Part shown: positions 24,524-31,660 of the stretch, piece by piece | How positions within the stretch are numbered: position 1 is the stretch's first letter | Layout: each line of letters begins with the position of its first letter | From: Acanthopleuribacter pedis | GTDB lineage: Bacteria; Acidobacteriota; Holophagae; Acanthopleuribacterales; Acanthopleuribacteraceae | DNA: 64,000 bases | Direction: 5' to 3' | Assembly (NCBI RefSeq): GCF_017377855.1 | Contig: NZ_JAFREP010000034.1 | Coordinates: forward strand, 1 to 64,000 | Made by a program: the position numbers and the translations under genes | Notes under the pieces: generated by a model | What the model saw: the letters and a program-made list of their open reading frames with translations, nothing else | Told to the model about the DNA's origin: nothing | Database searches by the model: none

Positions 24524-25978
24524 TTACTCCGTGCGCAGCAATTCTCGTTTCTTGTGTTCCCGCTGTGTCAGCAGGGTGTCGCCCTCGCGAAACATGAGGT
24601 GGTACTTGCGAATGTTGGCCACATAACGCACGGTCTCCTGGCCGATGTCCTTCAACGCGGCTTTTTCCACATGCCCGAACCAGCGGTTGGGGTCCAGTTT
24701 CATCGCTTTCGCCCTGCGCCTCAATTTTTGGACCCGTGCCGGGCCGGCATTGTAGGCCGCCATCGCAAAATAAAGCCGGTCCGCCGTGCTGATGGCGTCT
24801 TCCTTAAAATAGCGGCCCTGGATGAACACCAGGTAGCGCACGCCCGCGTGGACGTTGTTTTCCATCTCCCGTATGTTTTCGATGCCGACCTGAGGATCGG
24901 CCGCTGTCGAGGGTTTGATTTGCATCAGGCCGACCGCGCCCGCGCGGGAAACCCGGGTGTTGTCAAACTTGGACTCTTGATAGGCGAGGGCCGCGATCAT
25001 GCGCCAGTCGGTTTCGTACATCGCGCCGTACTTTTTAAAAAGGGAGATCGCTTTTTCCAAATCAGCCCGCTTCACCTTGCGGAACGGGTTGGTGATCCAG
25101 CGTTTGCTGCCGTAGTAGCGTTTGAACAACACGTTGCCCATCCTGGTGCCTTTGCGGTTTTTGGCGATGAAGGCGTTGAGGTCGGCCAGCAGGCTTGGGT
25201 TTTCCTTGCGCACCGCCCAGCCGATTTCACCGCCCTCGTCCAAGACGAGGTGGGGGTAGCGCTTGAGGTTGGGCATGACCTGTGCCCAAAGTTCGGCCAT
25301 GTAGTCGTCGACCACGGTCAGGTGTCCGCCACCCGCGTTAATCAGTTCGAGAATGTCTTCTGTTTCCAAACCTTCAAGCGTGTCGATGGTGACCGGGACC
25401 AGACCCGCCGTTTCCAGGTCGTGGTTGAGGCGGCGCAGGCTGGGCAGATAACCGCTGTTGGCCTTGACGTAAAATGCACGACCGGCCAGGGCTTCAAGGG
25501 TGGCGAAGTCGCCTGCTTGTTGGTGACCGACCACGATTTGGCGCACATCGGCGAGGATCGGGTCGGTGAAGTCGGCCAGGTGAAGACGCCCCGGGGTGAT
25601 TGTGAGCATACCCGCCGCGATATCGCCTTCGCCGGCCAAGAGGCGCGGCAGCAATTCGTTGCCTTCGACTGGGATAAATATGGCGGTCAGATGGATATCG
25701 CGTCGGGTGTAGCCCTTATTGAGGCGCCGTTCGTATTGGCGGAAGAGTTCGTATTCGAAACCACGCGGTCGATCACCCGCGATCATAAAGTTGGTGTGGT
25801 TGGGGGTGATCAGGATGCGCAGTTCCCGTTTGGCGCGGATCGTTTCGAGATCGCGGGGCGGGAGGGCCGGGACCGGATCGGCCGGGGCCGCGGCGATGGC
25901 GTCACCGCTTTGGTCGCGGGTGCAGGCGGCCAAAAGCAGCAGACCTATTAATAATGTAGGAACGAGTTGCGCTTTCAA
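24524..25978 (-). CDS. mltF: MltF-like membrane-bound lytic murein transglycosylase
   Basis: The 484-residue protein is a lipoprotein: L-I-G-L-L-L-L-A-A-C gives a lipobox Cys at about residue 19. Residues 45-265 form a periplasmic solute-binding (SBP_bac_3) domain (R-I-L-I-T-P-N-H-T-N-F, F-E-Y-E-L-F). Residues 310-470 form an SLT/lysozyme-like domain. Its catalytic Glu lies in A-Y-Q-E-S-K-F-D, followed by G-A-V-G-L-M-Q-I and A-A-Y-N-A-G-P. It cleaves peptidoglycan glycan strands to 1,6-anhydro products at the outer membrane. The start codon is TTG at 25978 with GAGG upstream. It lies behind the chaperone/effector genes on the same strand but with its own spacing. A role in making room for a secretion apparatus is possible but unproven. 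Confidence 0.9.
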   Translation of the reverse strand: MKAQLVPTLLIGLLLLAACTRDQSGDAIAAAPADPVPALPPRDLETIRAKRELRILITPNHTNFMIAGDRPRGFEYELFRQYERRLNKGYTRRDIHLTAIFIPVEGNELLPRLLAGEGDIAAGMLTITPGRLHLADFTDPILADVRQIVVGHQQAGDFATLEALAGRAFYVKANSGYLPSLRRLNHDLETAGLVPVTIDTLEGLETEDILELINAGGGHLTVVDDYMAELWAQVMPNLKRYPHLVLDEGGEIGWAVRKENPSLLADLNAFIAKNRKGTRMGNVLFKRYYGSKRWITNPFRKVKRADLEKAISLFKKYGAMYETDWRMIAALAYQESKFDNTRVSRAGAVGLMQIKPSTAADPQVGIENIREMENNVHAGVRYLVFIQGRYFKEDAISTADRLYFAMAAYNAGPARVQKLRRRAKAMKLDPNRWFGHVEKAALKDIGQETVRYVANIRKYHLMFREGDTLLTQREHKKRELLRTE

Positions 25979-26071
25979 CGGGGTTTCCTCAGGGGTCTCA
26001 TGGTTGAAACCTGGGTGAGCCTATGTTGCCTCAATCCCCGGTCACGATTGCTTCACGGAAAAAACACCCTA

Positions 26072-27052
26072 TTATAACAGTTCCCGAATCGCGTATTTGG
26101 GACGCTGTCCGTCGAGCACGCGGCGGATGTCCTCGGCGGCCGTGCGGGCGATGTCGTGCAGGCATTGGCTTGTCGAGCCGGCCATGTGGGGCGTGACCCA
26201 CACGTTGGGCATCTGGAGCAGCGCCTCGGTGAAGGCCGGGGGTTCGGGATCCAACACGTCGAGCGCGGCCCCGCCCAAATGACCGCGACGCAAGGCGTCT
26301 TCGAGGGCGTGTTGGTCGATGATGCCGCCACGCGCCGTGTTGACGATCAAGGCCCCGGGTTTCATGGCGGCCAGGGCCTCGGCGTTGAGCAAACCGCGGG
26401 TCGCCGCGTTCAGCGGAATATGGATCGAAAGTACATCGGCCCGCGCCAACACCTGTTCGAAGGGGACCATTTGGATGCCGTCGACTTCGCCGGAAGTATG
26501 GGAGCGGCTGGAGGCCAGTACCGTGGCGCCGACCGCGCGGCACATCGCCGCCACGCGTTTTCCGGTGTAACCGTAACCCAGCACGCCGACCGTGAGCGCC
26601 GCGAGCCGTGTGCCCACGCGACGTGCGCCGTCCCAGGTGCGTTCGCGCCGTAAGGTGGTTGTTGCCTCGGGAATGTGGCGCAGTAGGTTGAGGATCAGAC
26701 CCAGGGTAAATTCAGCCACATCTTGGATGTTGCCGTTGGGCACGTTGGTGACCCAGGTGTGGTTGCGGCCGGCCGCCGCCACGTCGATTTGGTCGGTACC
26801 GGTGCCGTGCGCGCTCGCGCAACGCAGGCGCGGCAGCTGTTCCAGCAGGGCCGCGGTGAGGTTCCCGGTGCGCACCAACACCGCTGAGGCGTCGCGCAAG
26901 GCCGCCACCAGGGATGGTAGCTCGGCTTCGCCAAAATGAAACGGCAAATCAAACGCGCGCAGTTCGACGTCGTCGCCCAAAACCTCGCCCACCACGTCTA
27001 AACGAATCGGCATCTCGGCGCTGCAGGTCGCCACCACCACTTTGCGGTCCAT
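26072..27052 (-). CDS. D-isomer-specific 2-hydroxyacid dehydrogenase family protein
   Basis: The 326-residue protein has the two-domain layout of the D-2-hydroxyacid dehydrogenase/phosphoglycerate dehydrogenase family. The NAD-binding motif is G-V-L-G-Y-G-Y-T-G-K-R (about residue 150). The substrate Arg lies in N-T-A-R-G-G-I-I-D (about 233). The Glu region is L-D-P-E-P and the catalytic His lies in V-T-P-H-M-A-G. It reduces a 2-oxoacid to a D-2-hydroxyacid or runs in reverse; the substrate cannot be told. It lacks the C-terminal ACT domain of SerA enzymes. The ATG at 27052 follows a GTGAGGG stretch close to the start. It ends 93 bases before the start of the transglycosylase gene and may be co-transcribed with it. 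Confidence 0.88.
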   Translation of the reverse strand: MDRKVVVATCSAEMPIRLDVVGEVLGDDVELRAFDLPFHFGEAELPSLVAALRDASAVLVRTGNLTAALLEQLPRLRCASAHGTGTDQIDVAAAGRNHTWVTNVPNGNIQDVAEFTLGLILNLLRHIPEATTTLRRERTWDGARRVGTRLAALTVGVLGYGYTGKRVAAMCRAVGATVLASSRSHTSGEVDGIQMVPFEQVLARADVLSIHIPLNAATRGLLNAEALAAMKPGALIVNTARGGIIDQHALEDALRRGHLGGAALDVLDPEPPAFTEALLQMPNVWVTPHMAGSTSQCLHDIARTAAEDIRRVLDGQRPKYAIRELL

Positions 27053-27081
27053 AAACCCTCACCCATCTCAGAATGAATCGG

Positions 27082-27375
27082 TTATACCACGCGCGCGGCC
27101 TGCTTCGGTTTCGACTTGGGGATAACCCGCCTGGTTTGGTTGTTTTCAACCTGGGTTAAGGTGGGGTGTTGGAAGGTTTGCGCCTCCTTTTCCACCGCAT
27201 CTCTTGAATGAGCACAACCAGGGGGGTTAACCCAACGCCGAGGGTCCACCCAGGGGGAAGCAAGGATGACCAGGCTCACCGACCACCAATTGATGGACAC
27301 CGTGGACACGATCACCCTTGCTGCCAAAAAGAAAAATAGGCCGGCGGTGCAGCCGAAGCATTCGAAAAGCCTCAT
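27082..27375 (-). CDS. Small membrane protein, hypothetical
   Basis: The predicted 97-residue product has two closely spaced hydrophobic segments near the start (G-L-F-F-F-L-A-A-R-V-I-V and W-W-S-V-S-L-V-I-L-A). A basic, polar tail follows. GAGG lies seven bases before the ATG. This organisation is common in small two-helix membrane proteins. No family is recognised. It ends 29 bases upstream of the dehydrogenase start on the same strand. It could also be chance, since no homologue is visible here. Confidence 0.4.
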   Translation of the reverse strand: MRLFECFGCTAGLFFFLAARVIVSTVSINWWSVSLVILASPWVDPRRWVNPPGCAHSRDAVEKEAQTFQHPTLTQVENNQTRRVIPKSKPKQAARVV

Positions 27376-27554
27376 CGGTCGGCCTCAGTGTGGTTTTCTG
27401 TGGATGGGGACTGGATCTGGTTAACAAGCTTCCGGTTAATGGTTTGACCGTTGTCGAAGCTTAAAAGCCGAATACGGTCGCGTGATTTTGGGAATGGTTG
27501 GATTGGGGGACATCGGGCTATGATGGGGCGATCTTCTAATTTGGATGGAGACGC

Positions 27555-30500
27555 ATGAAACGCCGTCGGTTACGCTATGGCATAGCAGTCCTTTGCTTGA
27601 GTTGGGTGGGCATGTTGTATGCCGTCTCCGGCCGGGGATTTTTACCGCATCCCGGTTTGCCCGCGGCTTCCGTGACCGGTATGGCGCAAGACGACGAAGG
27701 TTTTCTCTGGCTGGGGACCGAGGCCGGCCTCGTGCGTTACGACGGGGTGCGCTTTAAGGTTTTTCGCCATACGGATGTACCACCTTCCGGCTTGGGCAAC
27801 AGCGCCGTATCCGCCCTTGCCAATTCAAAGCACGGCGGGCTTTGGCTTACCACCGGCAGGGGTTTAAGTCTCTTTGATCCTGTGACCTTCAACGGCGTTC
27901 GTTATGGCGACGGCGAAACCGCGACCGGTCCCGCTTACGGCGACGGCAATCAGCAATTACACGGGGTCGTGTCGGACCGCAACGATTGGTTATGGAGTTC
28001 CAGCGGCACCAACTTGGTTCGTTATGAACGGCATGCCGGCACCTGGCAGGATTTTCCCGCTCCTAGCGAGCAATTGGGTGATGCGATCCTAAGCCTGTTC
28101 GGTGATGCGCACGGTCTTTGGCTGGGGATGCGCGGCGGCCTGTGGCATTTCGACCCGGTTAGCGAGACGTTTACATCCGTGGCGGGGGCCGACGGGGCCC
28201 GCGTCCACCTGCTGGTCGCGGGCAAAGCCGATCTTCTGTGGTGTGGCACTTCCGCCGGCTTGCGGGTTGTCGATCAACGGACCAAGACGTTCCAGGCGGT
28301 TGACGAGGAGGGCTGGTCGCGGGCGCCCGTTACGGCCCTGGCCGCCGACGACGACGGTCGCTTGTGGTTTGCCGACCAACACGGCCTTTTTGAAATGGAT
28401 CAGGCGGCACGCAAGCCGGTTCCTTTGATCGGGCGGTCCGACGCGACCCGTTTTGGTTCGCTGATTCCTTTTGCCCGCGAAGGCGCCGGCGCAACGGACC
28501 CGTCGCCCCATTCCGTGGTCGGAGCGGTTCAGGCCCTGTTTTGCGACCGCGACGGAAGTTTATGGGTCGCGGGGTCGCGGGGTTTGTTTGTGGTCCATCG
28601 TCGTGAAACCCCATTGCGGTGGCTCGCCATCAACCGCGATGTTCAGCGCGCGCCACGCTGCCAACCGGTTTTTGATGCGGCCGGCGGCATGTGGACGGCC
28701 ACCGAAACCGGTTTCGCCGTGGTTGATCCCACAACCGGTGCGGTGGTCCATACCGTCGACTTGCAAGACACAGCACCGCTTGATGTTTTGGCCCGGCGCG
28801 GCAATGAGGTCTGGGCCGCCAACCGCGAGGGTTTGTTGCGTTTGGACAGGCAGGCTCAGATCGCGGCACCCGTTCCTTTTCCGTCTGATCCGGTCCAAGC
28901 GGGTTCCACGCGGGTCCGCGATCTGCTGTGTGATGTGCGCGGCACCATGTGGCTTGCCTCGGATCATGGCCTGTTCCGTTTTCACCCAAAAACCGACCAG
29001 GCCCTGATGCCGGTCACCCTACCCGAGGCCGGTTCAAGGGGACCGGGTTGGCAAGATGTGACCACCCTCGCCGCGGGCCTTGCCGGGGAGTTGTGGCTCG
29101 GCACCCAACGGGGTTTGGTATTTTGGGATCCTGAATCCGGCACGCGGCGTTTCTTTGCTTACGAACCGGGACGGCGCGGTAGTTTGTCGGCCGGTAAAGT
29201 GACCGCGGTCCTGGAGGACGAACACGGGGTGGTCTGGGTTGGTACCGAGGGCGGCGGGCTCCACCAAATGGTGGATCGCGCGACGGATGCCTTTACCACC
29301 GTCGGCCCCGACGAGGGCTTGCCGGCCGCGGCTCTTTGGGATTTGGCCCAAGATCGCACCGGCCGGCTTTGGGTGGTGGGTCCTGCCGGTTTGTTTTACA
29401 CGAAACCCGGCCAGAAACAGTTCCAGCACTTTGACGCCCTCGACCCTTGGTTGGGGAACCGGGTCTTTTTTAGCCAAACCCACACGGACCGCTTGTGCGT
29501 GGTCTCCGCGGCCGGTTTGTTTTACACGGACCAAGTGGGCGAACCCATGCCGGCCGCGCCCCCGGTGGTTTCCGATGTGGTTCGCATGCGCCCGGGCAGC
29601 GATGTGCCGGCTGCATCGGTGTGGTCCGAGGCGCGCCGGGAGGGAACCGTTTCCGAGGCAGCCGACGCGGTGACGCTGGCCTTTGAGCTGGCCGACATGG
29701 ATTACGGTCGTGGCCGGCCGACGCCCTTTTGGTACCGTTTGGACGGCTTCGACGAGGGCTGGCGTTATGCCGTGCCCGCCCAAAAACGCTTGATCTACGC
29801 CTACTTACCCGCGGGTTATTATCAATTGTTTTTTCGCTACGGCGATGGGGCCGGGCGGGAAACGGCGGCGCTTTCCTTCAGCGTCGAAGGCGATTTTTGG
29901 TCATCCCTCCCCACCTGGCCGTGGGTGCTAGGAGTCGTCGTTTTGGTGGTGGCGCTTGGGGCCCTGCTTACGCGTCGGCGGGTTAAGCCGGAACCGGTTC
30001 CCCCTGGGGAGGCACCCTTGGGTGGTTACCAAAAACAAGTGCTGGCCACCGTTTCCCACGAATTGCGCACCCCGCTTAACGGCATCATTGGGCTTTCCCA
30101 GGCCTTGCTGGAGAACACGCCGCCGCCGGAGAGCCCGGCCGGCCGCGAACATCTCGCGCTGGTGGTTCAGAGTGGGCGGCGACTGGCCGGCCTCCTCGAC
30201 GCTATGTTGGATTTTGACCGCGTCGGACGCGGTGACCTCGAAGCTGCTTTGGCCCCGCTCCAGCTGCGCCCGCTTGTCGCCGACGTGCTTCTGCTGGCGC
30301 GTGGAACCCTTGGTGACCGTGATCTGACCTTGGTAAACCAGGTCGATGCCGACCTGCCCCTGGTTAACGCCGACGCCCAACGCCTCAGCCAAGTGCTTCA
30401 CAATCTGGTGGGGAATGCGGTTAAATTTACCGAGCAAGGTCGGGTCACCGTGTCTGCCGAGGTGAAAGAAGGTATGATGCGCGTGACGGTGCGCGATACC

Positions 30501-30713
30501 GGCATCGGCATTCCCGACGGCTTGCGCCACCTGATCTTTAAACCCTTTCGCCAGGGTCATGGCTCCACCACCCGTGTTCACGGTGGGGTCGGCCTGGGGT
30601 TGACCATCGCCGAACAGCTGGTGACCCTGCACGGCGGGACCTTAACCTTGCTGCCGCAAACTGGAAAAGGCGCCGCCTTCTGTTTTACCCTGCCTTTGGC
30701 GGATGAACGCTAG
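27555..30713 (+). CDS. Beta-propeller sensor histidine kinase
   Basis: The 1052-residue protein has a signal anchor at residues 8-24. A long periplasmic region of two-component-regulator propeller repeats follows (D-D-E-G-F-L-W-L-G-T-E-A-G-L-V-R-Y and many like it). Then come a Y_Y_Y domain (F-W-Y-R-L-D-G-F-D-E-G-W), a membrane helix at about 785-805 and a cytoplasmic kinase. The phospho-accepting His lies in T-V-S-H-E-L-R-T-P-L (about 834). The ATP-binding boxes are N-L-V-G-N-A-V-K-F, D-T-G-I-G-I-P and G-V-G-L-G-L-T. There is no receiver domain. The LytTR response regulator begins 18 bases after the stop and is the likely partner. Such propeller sensors often detect oligosaccharides, but the ligand here is unknown. 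Confidence 0.93.
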   Translation: MKRRRLRYGIAVLCLSWVGMLYAVSGRGFLPHPGLPAASVTGMAQDDEGFLWLGTEAGLVRYDGVRFKVFRHTDVPPSGLGNSAVSALANSKHGGLWLTTGRGLSLFDPVTFNGVRYGDGETATGPAYGDGNQQLHGVVSDRNDWLWSSSGTNLVRYERHAGTWQDFPAPSEQLGDAILSLFGDAHGLWLGMRGGLWHFDPVSETFTSVAGADGARVHLLVAGKADLLWCGTSAGLRVVDQRTKTFQAVDEEGWSRAPVTALAADDDGRLWFADQHGLFEMDQAARKPVPLIGRSDATRFGSLIPFAREGAGATDPSPHSVVGAVQALFCDRDGSLWVAGSRGLFVVHRRETPLRWLAINRDVQRAPRCQPVFDAAGGMWTATETGFAVVDPTTGAVVHTVDLQDTAPLDVLARRGNEVWAANREGLLRLDRQAQIAAPVPFPSDPVQAGSTRVRDLLCDVRGTMWLASDHGLFRFHPKTDQALMPVTLPEAGSRGPGWQDVTTLAAGLAGELWLGTQRGLVFWDPESGTRRFFAYEPGRRGSLSAGKVTAVLEDEHGVVWVGTEGGGLHQMVDRATDAFTTVGPDEGLPAAALWDLAQDRTGRLWVVGPAGLFYTKPGQKQFQHFDALDPWLGNRVFFSQTHTDRLCVVSAAGLFYTDQVGEPMPAAPPVVSDVVRMRPGSDVPAASVWSEARREGTVSEAADAVTLAFELADMDYGRGRPTPFWYRLDGFDEGWRYAVPAQKRLIYAYLPAGYYQLFFRYGDGAGRETAALSFSVEGDFWSSLPTWPWVLGVVVLVVALGALLTRRRVKPEPVPPGEAPLGGYQKQVLATVSHELRTPLNGIIGLSQALLENTPPPESPAGREHLALVVQSGRRLAGLLDAMLDFDRVGRGDLEAALAPLQLRPLVADVLLLARGTLGDRDLTLVNQVDADLPLVNADAQRLSQVLHNLVGNAVKFTEQGRVTVSAEVKEGMMRVTVRDTGIGIPDGLRHLIFKPFRQGHGSTTRVHGGVGLGLTIAEQLVTLHGGTLTLLPQTGKGAAFCFTLPLADER

Positions 30714-30731
30714 CACCGGTCCGAGGAAACG

Positions 30732-31448
30732 ATGAACGTTTATCTGGTTGACGATGAAAAACATGCCCTCGGCATGATGAAACACTACCTCGCCAAAATG
30801 CCCGATGTAACCGTGGTGGGTGCGTCCGAGGATCCCATTCGTGCGATTGAAGAGATCAACACCCTTAAACCCGACCTGGTGTTCCTCGACATCCAAATGC
30901 CGATTCTGACCGGCATCGAACTGCTGCCGTACCTTCGCGAGAAACCGATGATCGTGTTTTGTACCGCCTACGATCAGCACGCGATCAAAGCCTTTGAATT
31001 AAACGCCTTGGATTATTTGTTGAAGCCGGTGAATCGCGACCGGTTGGCCGCTTCCATTGCGCGTGCGCGTTCCCAATGGGAAGTGCTGGAGGTGTTTCAG
31101 GATGAACAGATGGACGGCGGTCTGGAGAAGGTCGTGGTTTCCATTTTGGGCAAAAGCCACGTGGTGTGGTTGGAGCAAGCGATGGTGTTTACCAAGGACG
31201 GCCGTTACACCAACATCCTCACGTTGGAGGGGCGCGAGCTGCTGGCCAATTTAACCATCGGGTATCTGGCCGACCACATCAAAGACCCGCGCTTTTTCCA
31301 AATCAACCGCTCCGAAATTATTCAAAAGCGGTTTATCACCGCCTTCGAACCGGGCGAACACGGCACCTTGACCTTGATGGGCGCCAACGACAAGCCGTAC
31401 CAGGTCGCGCGCCGCCGCGTCAAAGATTTTAAGGCTTGGTTTCTATAG
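30732..31448 (+). CDS. LytTR-family response regulator
   Basis: The 238-residue protein has an N-terminal receiver domain. Its acidic pocket is in V-D-D-E, the phosphorylated Asp in L-V-F-L-D-I-Q-M-P (about residue 55), and Lys is in Y-L-L-K-P-V. From about 130 a LytTR DNA-binding domain follows (V-F-T-K-D-G-R-Y-T-N-I and F-F-Q-I-N-R-S-E-I-I). It should switch transcription when phosphorylated by the adjoining kinase at 27555, from which it is separated by 18 bases. The convergent LytS-like kinase at 31642 is an alternative partner, since LytS-type kinases classically pair with LytTR regulators. GAGG precedes the ATG. Confidence 0.93.
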   Translation: MNVYLVDDEKHALGMMKHYLAKMPDVTVVGASEDPIRAIEEINTLKPDLVFLDIQMPILTGIELLPYLREKPMIVFCTAYDQHAIKAFELNALDYLLKPVNRDRLAASIARARSQWEVLEVFQDEQMDGGLEKVVVSILGKSHVVWLEQAMVFTKDGRYTNILTLEGRELLANLTIGYLADHIKDPRFFQINRSEIIQKRFITAFEPGEHGTLTLMGANDKPYQVARRRVKDFKAWFL

Positions 31449-31660
31449 CCCGCGGTTCTTACCAGAATTCGTCGCGAGGCGTTGAAATCGCTGTGAGTAC
31501 ACAGGTTACGACCGAGGGTAAACGTAGCGGGGCCGACCTTTCGGCGTAGCAGAGCTACGTTGAGGCTGTCCCACCGTTGTGAAGCAACGGTGCAACCAAG
31601 TAACCTAAGTAATCGCAGCGATTTCAACGCCGTAGCAGAACTTATGGTGAGAACCGCGGG
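31449..31660 (+). repeat. 212-bp structured repeat element, copy 1 (MITE-like)
   Basis: The ends are imperfect inverted repeats. The left end CCCGCGGTTCTTACCA matches the complement of the right end, CCCGCGGTTCTCACCA, and both arms later share GGCGTTGAAATCGCTG. An inner hairpin CACCGTTG/CAACGGTG lies at 31572-31592. A second, inverted copy lies at 57842-58050. The element begins directly after the stop of the LytTR gene. It also supplies the last codons and stop of the convergent kinase gene, so it also sits where a bidirectional terminator would be expected. Confidence 0.8.

Noticed and set aside
24554..25951. 465-codon plus-strand open frame
   Set aside because: Antisense to the MltF-like gene. 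The His/Phe/Gly-rich product reflects the reverse complement of GC-rich coding sequence.
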